Translations under genes and position numbers: made by a program
Notes under the pieces: generated by a model
Database searches by the model: none
Seen by the model: only the letters and a program-made list of their open reading frames with translations
What the model was told of the DNA's origin: nothing
In this document: positions 25,030 to 32,343 of the stretch, piece by piece
Numbering within the stretch: position 1 is the first letter of the stretch
Layout: each line of letters opens with the position of its first letter
Assembly (NCBI GenBank): GCA_016931155.1
Contig: JAFGFJ010000006.1
Span: forward strand, 1-64,000
Direction of reading: 5' to 3'
DNA: 64,000 bases
Origin: Candidatus Dojkabacteria bacterium
Lineage (GTDB): Bacteria; Patescibacteria; Dojkabacteria; B142; JAFGFJ01

Positions 25030-25725
25030 TTAAAACGGTAACAAATTAAGTAATTTATATTCTTTCTTCATATCATCTTCTGAAATAATTTTATTCGTTC
25101 TTTTCATAGCATTTTTCCAAGGTAACTCTTTGTGAGATTTCGCTCTAAGTTGATATGCTGAGTAATAACCAAGTTTTTCCAATACAGTATCTATTATTTT
25201 TTTTGATTGAGAATCAAGCTCTTCATATGTTTTATCAATCGGTTCGTTGATTACATTTGCTACAAAATGTTTATATGAGTCATATAATTCGCGGACTACT
25301 GGCCCGTGATCCCAAGATTCAAGATTTTCCTTAAATAATGGGTACCCCCTCATTCCTAGATTGTACATTTGGACATAATAGATTAATTTATTCAGCTTCA
25401 TGTTTGTTAGATCATAATAAGATTCGTTTGATTTCTTTTCAAAATTGAAGATACGTTTCATTTGTTCAATGATGTACTTTGCGACATCTAAAACTGAGTA
25501 TTGCTTTAGATTGTTTAATTTTGAATCTTCAGAGTTAATAAATTCTATATCAAGACCTGTAGCTGATAAGAATCTAAATAGAGTTTTACTACTTACACCA
25601 GTTTCACCACGCTCAATTCTCGCAATAGTAGACTGCGGTACTCCCATTCTTTCAGCAAGGTCTGTTTGCGATAAACCTAATCGCATTCTATATTCTTGAA
25701 TTTTTTCAACTATTTCGTCTCTCAT
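25030..25725 (-). CDS. XRE regulator fused to SocA/Panacea domain
   Basis: 231 aa. N-terminal XRE helix-turn-helix (about 5-60: IQEYRMRLGLSQTDLAERMGVPQSTIARIERGETGVS). C-terminal DUF4065/SocA (Panacea) domain from about 95: LNKLIYYVQMYNLGMRGYPLFKENLESWDHGPVVRELYDSYK, ending HKELPWKNAM. Panacea domains act as antitoxins for many unrelated toxins; SocA is the ClpXP adaptor antitoxin of SocB. A partner toxin is expected next to it; the 317-aa gene downstream is the candidate. Confidence 0.88.
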   Translation of the reverse strand: MRDEIVEKIQEYRMRLGLSQTDLAERMGVPQSTIARIERGETGVSSKTLFRFLSATGLDIEFINSEDSKLNNLKQYSVLDVAKYIIEQMKRIFNFEKKSNESYYDLTNMKLNKLIYYVQMYNLGMRGYPLFKENLESWDHGPVVRELYDSYKHFVANVINEPIDKTYEELDSQSKKIIDTVLEKLGYYSAYQLRAKSHKELPWKNAMKRTNKIISEDDMKKEYKLLNLLPF

Positions 25726-25752
25726 AAAGGAAATCTAATAAATAACTGCTCA

Positions 25753-25781
25753 ATAATACGTTAAAAAAATGTTTATGTCAA
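25753..25781 (-). promoter_or_regulatory. Predicted promoter of the XRE-SocA gene
   Basis: Minus strand TTGACA (25776-25781), 17-bp spacer, TATTAT (25753-25758). A perfect 14-bp palindrome CATAATTAATTATG lies just upstream at 25787-25800 and may be an operator for the XRE domain. Confidence 0.7.
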
Positions 25782-25836
25782 AAAAACATAATTAATTATG
25801 CGAAAGAGATATAAGAGAATAATTAGATAGAAAGAT

Positions 25837-27084
25837 TTATAAAATAGCCATCTGTTCCTCTACGAACTCTATTGGCATAGAAACGTATTTATCTTTATCA
25901 TACGTTTTATTCAACATAGAAACCGCAGCCTGTCCAATATGATAACCCAAATTCACTGGGACGGCGTTGCCAATTTGTTTGTACTGAGAGGTTGTTGATC
26001 CCTCGAATACCCATTCATCTGGGAATGTTTGAATCCTAGCATATTCTCTAACAGTAAGAGGTCGAGTTTCTTCTGGATGGCATCTTTCTGTTTGCTTCTG
26101 AGCAGGGCTAGTTGTAAGAGTTAAACTAGGTTCATCCCATGATAATCTCCGAGCCATCCCAGTTTTTCCTCCGCTGTGATAATAGCTTTTTCCCATATAT
26201 TCTTTTTGTACTTCCTCTGGTAAATCCCTCCAGTAACCACCAGGAGGTATCTGTTTCATAATTTCATATTTCTTTTCTGGGTATGACTGTCCTGAAGATT
26301 GTGGAACATTCTCAAGAGCCTCTCGAAGGGATACAAAATAATTTTTTTCTTTAGGAAACAAAATAGGAGTATCAAGATCATTCCTAACACCAATAATAAT
26401 CAATCGTTCACGTTTTTGAGGAACGTCTAGATATTGAGATCGAAGTATTTTATAAGCGACTTTATATCCTAGTTCCTCTAATGTGTTAATCATAGTTGAT
26501 AATGTACGTCCATTATCATGCTTGTGTAGTCCTCGAACATTTTCACCTATAGCTATTTTAGGTTTAACTTCCTTCACACAACGTGCAAACTCAAAAAATA
26601 GAGTTCCTCTAGTATCTTCAAATCCGCCCTTTTTCCCTGCATAACTGAATGATTGACATGGGAAACCGCCTTCAACGATATCTGCTGACATTTCCGTAAA
26701 ATCAACATTCGCAATATCATCTTCAATAACATTCCAATTTGGACGATTTGTTCTCAAAGTAGCTGCTGCATTTTTATCTATTTCTACTAGTAATTTATGT
26801 TCTAATCCAGCATTTTCTAAACCTAGTGCAGTCCCCCCAGCTCCCGAAAATAGATCTATAACAGTATATCCGGAGCTATTATCGGCTTTATGAATTTTAT
26901 ATCTATTATTGGAGTCATCTCCATCCAACTTTTTTATCAATCTATCGATTTCATCTAAATTAAAAACACGATAATTATTATCGGAACGAGAAGCCTTGAT
27001 CAATCCTTTTTTCTCCCAACGACGTATAGTATCGGTTGATACATTTAATTTTTGAGCTGCATCGTGTACGGTAATTTTCTTCAT
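25837..27084 (-). CDS. DNA (cytosine-5) methyltransferase with MerR-like HTH
   Basis: 415 aa. Residues 1-50 are a MerR-type HTH (VHDAAQKLNVSTDTIRRWEKKGLIKASRSDNNYRVF). The m5C methyltransferase follows: motif I DLFSGAGGTALGLE (77-90), catalytic PCQ (142-144, Cys143), ENVRG, QKRERL, and motif X GNAVPVNLG. The target recognition part (ending LTTSPAQKQTERCHPEETRPL) resembles GGNCC/GGCC-type enzymes. It protects the host from the divergent Eco47II-like nuclease. The fused HTH probably binds the 27-bp palindrome upstream and controls the operon. Confidence 0.92.
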   Translation of the reverse strand: MKKITVHDAAQKLNVSTDTIRRWEKKGLIKASRSDNNYRVFNLDEIDRLIKKLDGDDSNNRYKIHKADNSSGYTVIDLFSGAGGTALGLENAGLEHKLLVEIDKNAAATLRTNRPNWNVIEDDIANVDFTEMSADIVEGGFPCQSFSYAGKKGGFEDTRGTLFFEFARCVKEVKPKIAIGENVRGLHKHDNGRTLSTMINTLEELGYKVAYKILRSQYLDVPQKRERLIIIGVRNDLDTPILFPKEKNYFVSLREALENVPQSSGQSYPEKKYEIMKQIPPGGYWRDLPEEVQKEYMGKSYYHSGGKTGMARRLSWDEPSLTLTTSPAQKQTERCHPEETRPLTVREYARIQTFPDEWVFEGSTTSQYKQIGNAVPVNLGYHIGQAAVSMLNKTYDKDKYVSMPIEFVEEQMAIL

Positions 27085-27099
27085 GATTATAGTTTAATG

Positions 27100-27126
27100 G
27101 TAACCTTTACATAATGCAAGGGTTAC
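27100..27126. promoter_or_regulatory. 27-bp palindromic operator between M and R genes
   Basis: GTAACC...GGTTAC; both half-sites of 13 bp agree at 11 positions around a central base. It begins 16 bp upstream of the methyltransferase start, in the divergent control region (27085-27184). Likely the binding site of the HTH fused to the methyltransferase. Confidence 0.7.
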
Positions 27127-27184
27127 AGCGATTATTCTTTCTATTATGCTTGTTGTATACTTATAGACAGTTTAAGTTATTTTT

Positions 27185-27901
27185 ATGACAGATAAACAAA
27201 AAAAAGAAACTCTTAATAAAGCAAAGAAGTTTTTCAAAGCCTCTATATCGAACAGTCATTTAGGTAATACTGAAAAGCTAGTTACAGTATCGGAATTCAA
27301 CGTTAATCCTTTTTTGGTTAAATACCTTGCGCAATTTTTTACCGGAAATACAAAAGCTGAAAGTATAGCTAAGGTTCTTATTTATCCGCGTATTTTGGGA
27401 ACATCGATTAATACAACATTCGGAAGTAGGTTACAAGCTTTCATCAGTGAGGTTTTAGAGGGATATGGTTCCACAACAGCAGGAATTGACATCGAATTTA
27501 TTGATGCTTTAGACAAAAGAAAAAAGTATTGTCAGGTTAAAGCAGGCTCAAATACGATAAACAAAGATGATGTAAAAACTATAAAAGATCATTTCAAATC
27601 TGTTTATAGTTTAGCAAGAACAAATAATCTGAAGGTGACTCTTGATGATATGGTGGTTGGAGTTTTATACGGAACTGAATCCGAATTGAGTTATCACTAT
27701 AAGAAATTACAAGAGAATTATCCTGTACACGTTGGGAGTGAGTTTTGGTTTAGGGTAACAGGAGATAAGCATTTCTATATAGACTTAATTGACGCCTTTA
27801 GCGAAGTCGCAAAAGAAATAAATGGTTTTAAAGTTGTAAACAAAGTAGTAAAAGAACTCTCAGAAGATATTGAAAGAAATTACTCTGGATTATTACTATA
27901 G
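27185..27901 (+). CDS. Type II restriction endonuclease, Eco47II family
   Basis: 238 aa. Family pattern is clear: NVNPFLVKYLAQFFTGNT, RILGTSINTTFGSRLQAFISEVL, then the nuclease core GIDIEFIDALDKRKKYCQVKAGSNTINKDDV, in which D, then Q-K form the catalytic strand. Eco47II cuts GGNCC; target here inferred from family. Divergent from its cognate methyltransferase with 100 bp between. Confidence 0.87.
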   Translation: MTDKQKKETLNKAKKFFKASISNSHLGNTEKLVTVSEFNVNPFLVKYLAQFFTGNTKAESIAKVLIYPRILGTSINTTFGSRLQAFISEVLEGYGSTTAGIDIEFIDALDKRKKYCQVKAGSNTINKDDVKTIKDHFKSVYSLARTNNLKVTLDDMVVGVLYGTESELSYHYKKLQENYPVHVGSEFWFRVTGDKHFYIDLIDAFSEVAKEINGFKVVNKVVKELSEDIERNYSGLLL

Positions 27902-27907
27902 TAGTAT

Positions 27908-28405
27908 TTATTCCAACATCCCCGCAGCTAATCCTGCAGCATCTGGAAATGACATATTTACGTCTTCTGCATACATTTCAATCATAAAATCTAATATGTC
28001 CATTTCAGTTACGCCTGTTTTACTTTCTTTTCTAAGTGCTATGAGAGCACTTCCTGCTTTTGAATAATTTTCTTCGTTTATCTCCAGTGCATAAAGAGTC
28101 ATTGCTTCATCAAGCTTCTCTTTTATTTCTGACTGTGAGTAGCCACCTTCAAAAGCAACTTCCATCATTTCTAATGCAGATGTTTCTTCCTGATCTTTAC
28201 TATCATTATTAACCTCTGGTTCAGCCACTTCTGAATCAGTTGGGGTTATTGAGACTTGAGAGTTATCTGTTTTTGTATTTGACTCGGATACCCCCTCCTG
28301 AAATCCATCTGAAAAGCTTCCTAAAAGACCTGTGGCAATGCAATAAATGCATAATAATAGTAACGCTCCTATTACAAGGATGATTAGAACATTTTTGTTC
28401 TTCAT
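27908..28405 (-). CDS. Small membrane-anchored protein
   Basis: About 165 aa from MKNKNVLIILVIGALLLLCIYC at 28405. One N-terminal hydrophobic segment (signal anchor), a Ser/Thr/Glu-rich linker (TKTDNSQVSITPTDSEVAEPE), then a helical C-terminal domain (FEGGYSQSEIKEKLDEAMTLYALEINEENYSKAGSALIAL). Extracytoplasmic by prediction. No lipobox that I trust. The pseudoknotted element lies 40 nt upstream on the same strand and could be its leader. Ends 6 nt from the convergent nuclease gene. Confidence 0.65.
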   Translation of the reverse strand: MKNKNVLIILVIGALLLLCIYCIATGLLGSFSDGFQEGVSESNTKTDNSQVSITPTDSEVAEPEVNNDSKDQEETSALEMMEVAFEGGYSQSEIKEKLDEAMTLYALEINEENYSKAGSALIALRKESKTGVTEMDILDFMIEMYAEDVNMSFPDAAGLAAGMLE

Positions 28406-28444
28406 AAGATAAACAATAAAAAATAAACTAGCGGGGAAACTAAA

Positions 28445-28590
28445 AATGGCTCCCCATTCACCGATAGTCCTTTCGGAACTATCTACTAACCTTTCGGCTA
28501 GCAACTACCGCAAAGTAATGGTGAGATGGGAGAGCCATCTCTATCTTTGCGGTAGATTTTCATACCATGCCACTAAAAAGTGGTTTAGGT
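28445..28590 (-). ncRNA. Structured, pseudoknotted RNA or single-strand DNA element
   Basis: On the minus strand: hairpin CCACT-tttt-AGTGG (28572-28585); a perfect 11-bp stem CTACCGCAAAG/CTTTGCGGTAG (28545-28555 with 28505-28515) around an AGATGG/CCATCT hairpin; two hairpins closed by GAAA loops (CTAGCC-GAAA-GGTTAG; GATAGTTCC-GAAA-GGACTATC); then GGTGAATGGGGAGCCAT (28446-28462), which can pair back with the loop of the first stem (ATGGCTCTCCCATCTCACC), giving a pseudoknot. Repeated GNRA-type loops favour the minus strand. Either a leader of the 27908 gene or an origin/transfer structure of the island. Confidence 0.6.
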
Positions 28591-28676
28591 ACTTAATGAA
28601 TTATAATACTTTTCTTATGTTTGCTAAAAGTTTTTTGTATTTTCAAATAGGTATTGAAAGAAAGTATAAAAATTTT

Positions 28677-29078
28677 GGTATCCTTTTAGTACCTCTTTAG
28701 TACCCTTACTATACAACATGGAAATCGATGAATACTCCTGGTGGATAAGGCAGTAAAGTCGTCGAGGAGACAAAGAAGATAACTAATAAATTTGGTATCG
28801 TTTTGGTATCCTATTCGCCTGAAAATATCATCGTAATAGCTATTATCAAGACTATCGGAACCAAATGTATATTTTTGTTTTTTGGTACGGTTTTGGTCTT
28901 CTTTTGGTCAGGTGTTTTTAGGATGTATTCCTTGCGTTTACCTTATACAGAAGATTGTTTTAGGTATAAAAAGGGTAAATTCAGGGTACAAAAAAGGTGG
29001 AAATTAGGTGGATTTAAGGTGGATAAAAAAGGTACAAATTGGGTACATTTAAGGTGCATGAAAAGTGAATTTGGTATA
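28677..29078 (+). repeat. Array of GGT units phased at 11 bp
   Basis: Units GGTA/GGTG (some AGT) on one strand. Cluster 1 at 28677, 28688, 28699; cluster 2 at 28794, 28805; cluster 3 at 28884, 28895, 28906; main cluster at 28963, 28974, 28985, 28996, 29007, 29018, then 29031, 29042, 29053, 29064. Within clusters the step is 11 bp in all but one case (13). A/T-rich filler lies between. The array runs up to the start of the 29087 gene. It looks like iterons, a centromere-like site or a cooperative operator. Confidence 0.75.
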
Positions 29079-29086
29079 ATTTTCGT

Positions 29087-29854
29087 ATGAGTAAAACGGA
29101 GGATCTATATCGAGAGATCATAAATACCATAAATCAATACGATTCTAAGCTTAAGAAATCTTTACTTATAGCACCTGCAAATTATGAAGATTGGCTTCGA
29201 GATTCATTTCCCCGTATAGTTACAACCGATAGGACTTTTACACAGGGAGAGGAAGCTATCTATGAATTTGAGAGATATCTTAAAGACAATTCGTTAAATA
29301 TCATTGAATATGAATACCTAGAGAAGAATTCGGAGCTTATTCCAGATGTAATTAATAGTTTATTTAAAGCTGGTGTATTACATAAAAAGAATAATTTGAT
29401 CGTGTCTCCAGTGGAGCTGGGCGTTGGAAGTGGATTTGAATTTATTAAACAGGGTCATTTTAAGTTCTATCTGTATGACATAAATTGGAAGTATTTGAAA
29501 AAGAAAAAAATTCCGAAAATGGTTGATGTGGCAGCTGAACTTTTCGATATGGTTCTTACTGAATCTGGAGATTTAATTTATAAAGATAATGAAGTGAAAT
29601 TTCAAGTTTCTGGCCAAAAGGGACAGTTTGCACTATTAAAGGCTTTGATGATACTACAAAAAAGACAAAATGACAGTAATATGCAAATATCAGAGTTTCT
29701 TGTCGTTAAAGAAATGCAGAAATACAGTAATACTGACTTAGATTTTATTTCTCTTGTTAATGACATAAATAAGAAACTAAGCAAGAATAAATTTCCTTAT
29801 AAAATTTCCCATCCTCAAAAAGCCTTTATTATTAAGCCATCAGATCAAAAATAA
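29087..29854 (+). CDS. Uncharacterised island protein beside phased array
   Basis: 255 aa, soluble, not recognised. N-terminal half helical (EDLYREIINTINQYDSKLKKSLLIAPANYEDWLRDSFPRIV), central part with DNSLNIIEYEYLEKNSELIPDVINSLFKAGVLHKKNNLIVSPVELG (winged-helix-like), C-terminal part with QISEFLVVKEMQKYSNTDLDFISLVNDINKKLSKNKFPYKI, also compatible with a winged helix. Its start abuts the 11-bp array, so it is the natural candidate for the array-binding protein: replication initiator, partition or repressor. That role is inference. Confidence 0.7.
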   Translation: MSKTEDLYREIINTINQYDSKLKKSLLIAPANYEDWLRDSFPRIVTTDRTFTQGEEAIYEFERYLKDNSLNIIEYEYLEKNSELIPDVINSLFKAGVLHKKNNLIVSPVELGVGSGFEFIKQGHFKFYLYDINWKYLKKKKIPKMVDVAAELFDMVLTESGDLIYKDNEVKFQVSGQKGQFALLKALMILQKRQNDSNMQISEFLVVKEMQKYSNTDLDFISLVNDINKKLSKNKFPYKISHPQKAFIIKPSDQK

Positions 29855-29923
29855 GGAAGTGAGTTCCTTATTTCAGGAAGCATTGTCCATGTTCGATAAT
29901 ATAACAAACATCAAATTTGTTAT

Positions 29924-30109
29924 ATGTCGAAAGATTTTCTAATTGAAGAAAAACCACTAATCACTATAAAAGAGGCTAGAAAAATTCTAGGTTCTAGATA
30001 CACTGGTTTGTCTGATAAAGAAATCGAAAATAAAATTGCTAGCCTAACGCGTCTTGCAAAGATACTTTTCAAGAATTTAAACCGTCAACGCGATTCTCCC
30101 ACCAAATAA
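29924..30109 (+). CDS. Small protein upstream of the recombinase
   Basis: 61 aa: ITIKEARKILGSRYTGLSDKEIENKIASLTRLAKILFKNL, helical and basic at the end. Small proteins of this kind often precede large serine recombinases; a recombination directionality factor or accessory role is possible but not shown. 56 nt upstream of the recombinase, same strand. Confidence 0.6.
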   Translation: MSKDFLIEEKPLITIKEARKILGSRYTGLSDKEIENKIASLTRLAKILFKNLNRQRDSPTK

Positions 30110-30165
30110 TCACTTTCGTTTGTTATTGAAACTTTATAAAATATTTTAGTTATTAATTATTTACT

Positions 30166-31752
30166 ATGGAAATAAAAAACAACGCATATGATGGTATTGG
30201 TTATATAAAAGTATCATCCAAAAAACAATTTATTGAAGGTGTAAGTATGGAAGTCCAAAAGAAGAAGGTGACAAAACTTTTGGAAGATCATGGTTGCAAA
30301 AAAATAAAAATTTTCAATGATGATGGTATTAGTGGTCGTGATGTTGAAAAAAGGGATGCTTTCCAAGAAGCCCTGAAAATAGCTACGAAAACAAAGGTTA
30401 AATACTTTGCTACATATGATACTTCTAGATTTGCTCGTAATACAGAACAGTCCATCCACTATTTCAAAAAACTTGTTAATCAGGGGACTGAATTTATTTG
30501 CGCAACGGGGAAATTTGATAATTCTCCCAAAGGAACGTTAATGTTTAGTTTACTTGCCTCTTTTGATGATTATAGAAGTTCAAAAGATGGCGAAAAAATT
30601 AGAGCTTCGTTTCGTGACCTGAAACTTCAAGGGAGGTTCCCACATTGTGCTCCTCCTGGTTACGATAACATAAGGATTAACAAAAAAGCTGATATTATTC
30701 CAAATCAGGAGATGGCACCTATTCTAGCTCGTGCGTTGAAAAAGTTTGCGTATGGGGAGCTAATATCACAAGCAGATTTCTCTGATTATTTGTATGAAAA
30801 TAATTTCGAGCATAAATGGAAACATTCAGCTATCAAAAAGAAAGCTAATCAGATGGCAGATAGGATTCTACATAATCCTTTTTATTGTGGTTATTTTGTA
30901 GATAAAGAAACCGGAAAAAGAATAAATCATGTATACAGACCCATTATCACAGAGGATGAGTTCAATCTAATTCAGGGGAGACTAGATAAGAGAAGCCGTG
31001 GCAGTATGATTAAACATAAGGTGAGAGAGGAGTATCCTCTAAGGGGGGCTTTGTATTGTAGTGAATGCGGAAGTAGAGTTCGAAGTTATCCAAATAAAAA
31101 AAAAGATCGCAAACATATTCTCTATTATTACGACTGTTCCAAAAAGGGCTGCTGCAAAGGTACTCAGACGTATTTGATTCATGAATCATTAGAGCATATT
31201 TTAGGTAAATTGAAGATCCAGCCAGAGGAGCTGGATCTTTTTTATATTGTTATGCAGAGAGTTATTAAGAACGAGGAAGAAGAACTCTATTTATATGCCA
31301 ATAAGCTTGATTCTGACATACACAAACTGAATAGAGAGAAAGAAATTGTTTTTGAAAATTTTAGTAAATGTAAGACAGATATTATGAGAGAAGAACTGGA
31401 GTTTAGGTACAATAAATTGGTAAATGAAATTGAAAATAAAGAAATAGAAAAAGAAAATAATAACCCTAATATAAAAAGCGGGCGGATCTTAGATGAAGCT
31501 ATGGAATATATTGAAAGTCCTTTGCAGACTTGGGGTTCGTTAGTTATAAATTACAAGATTCAATACCGAGATTGGCTATTTCCAACCGGTTTAGAATATA
31601 TCTCGGATAAAGGATTGCGGGCGCACGAGATTAATAATGTTTACAATACTTTACAAAGCTTTGAGAGCAAAAAGCCTCAAATGGTGGAGATGGCGGGAAT
31701 CGAACCCGCGTCCATTAAACACAACCTAAAACAGTATTACAAGCTTCGTTGA
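30166..31752 (+). CDS. Large serine recombinase (site-specific integrase)
   Basis: 528 aa. N-terminal resolvase domain with catalytic Ser in YIKVSS (Ser17) and DTSRFARN (Arg88, Arg91). Lys15 replaces the usual Arg of the Y-x-R-V-S motif. Then a recombinase domain (about 165-270), a zinc ribbon (CSECGSRVR...YYYDCSKKGCC, about 305-340) and a coiled coil. Only about 505 residues are its own: from codon 506 (MVEMAGIEPAS...) the frame reads antisense ssrA, created by integration at the att core. The original tail probably lies at 23407-23508. Confidence 0.93.
   Translation: MEIKNNAYDGIGYIKVSSKKQFIEGVSMEVQKKKVTKLLEDHGCKKIKIFNDDGISGRDVEKRDAFQEALKIATKTKVKYFATYDTSRFARNTEQSIHYFKKLVNQGTEFICATGKFDNSPKGTLMFSLLASFDDYRSSKDGEKIRASFRDLKLQGRFPHCAPPGYDNIRINKKADIIPNQEMAPILARALKKFAYGELISQADFSDYLYENNFEHKWKHSAIKKKANQMADRILHNPFYCGYFVDKETGKRINHVYRPIITEDEFNLIQGRLDKRSRGSMIKHKVREEYPLRGALYCSECGSRVRSYPNKKKDRKHILYYYDCSKKGCCKGTQTYLIHESLEHILGKLKIQPEELDLFYIVMQRVIKNEEEELYLYANKLDSDIHKLNREKEIVFENFSKCKTDIMREELEFRYNKLVNEIENKEIEKENNNPNIKSGRILDEAMEYIESPLQTWGSLVINYKIQYRDWLFPTGLEYISDKGLRAHEINNVYNTLQSFESKKPQMVEMAGIEPASIKHNLKQYYKLR
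31679..31693. repeat. att site at the ssrA 3' end
   Basis: AAATGGTGGAGATGG, same as 23405-23419; it covers the CCA end and acceptor strand of the tmRNA gene and is the right boundary of the island. Confidence 0.75.
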
Positions 31753-32153
31753 TTTGTTTTAACGAATAAATTATAAAAATCAACAAAAACAATTTATCCG
31801 CGCTTTCAAACATTCTTCTCTTGTTACAAAGAAAGCATTTGTAATAGATGCATCCTGACTAAGTGACGCCTGTAAAACCCCATCAGGAGAGAATTTTGCA
31901 GACGGATGATAATCTCCGATAAATCGAAAGATTATGCAACGGCAAGATTAAGAGCAGGACTATTAAAGAAACCAGCAATTGCTGATTCAACCTTATCTCT
32001 CAATCTGCTGAAAAAATTTGTTTTGGCGTTTGTTGTTCGTCGTTCGTGGACCTTTGCGGCACCCGCGAACCAGATGAGTTATTTACGAAACAGCATCTGA
32101 TGTTTCGGCCTGCTGCATTAAGCAGTTATTCAATGTCGAGACCATACATCCCC
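31682..32153 (-). ncRNA. ssrA: tmRNA
   Basis: Rescues stalled ribosomes by trans-translation. The 3' end on the minus strand reads GGACGCGGGTTCGATTCCCG then CCATCTCCACCA. The 5' end GGGGATG (at 32153) pairs with CATCTCC to close the acceptor stem and is followed by GGTCTCGACA, the usual 5' motif. The tag frame ends LNLAVA then TAA (31932-31934). If it resumes at the GCC at 32025-32027 the tag has 31 residues (starts AKTNFF), unusually long. One-piece form, about 472 nt, CCA encoded. Confidence 0.93.
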
Positions 32154-32343
32154 CCTCTACTCTCTGTACTTCGATCCAGTAAACTATCCAAATATTCCAT
32201 CACGGTAATAAAAAATGACAGTGTTTCTCTAAAGTTTGAGAGCATAGGGCGAATCTCGACAAATTGTAAAAGAACAAACACATTGTATCACGATAAATCA
32301 ATAGCACTGAGGTCTTTCTATATATTCTGTTCTTAGTGAGCAC

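Larger units (their letters stand above)
23405..31693. mobile_element. Genomic island integrated in ssrA (serine recombinase)
   Basis: About 8.3 kb between two 15-bp direct repeats; the right one is the tmRNA 3' end, a classic integration site. Contents in order: displaced recombinase tail, 42-aa basic ORF, 317-aa unknown protein, predicted small RNA, XRE-SocA regulator, Eco47II-type methyltransferase and nuclease, small membrane-anchored protein, pseudoknotted element, 11-bp phased array, 255-aa unknown protein, 61-aa protein, and the large serine recombinase adjoining ssrA. ssrA remains complete after integration. Confidence 0.75.

Noticed and set aside
28677..29078. CRISPR array
   Set aside because: Units are 3-6 bp at 11-bp steps, not 25-40 bp repeats with unique spacers, and there are no cas genes.
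28803..29090. 95-codon plus-strand open frame across the phased array
   Set aside because: It exists only because the 11-bp GGT repeats happen to avoid stops; composition is unlike a protein and the repeat period is not a multiple of three.
31681..31752. C-terminal MAGIEPAS residues as a real recombinase domain
   Set aside because: They are antisense to the tmRNA 3' end, as commonly seen for integrases inserted in RNA genes.
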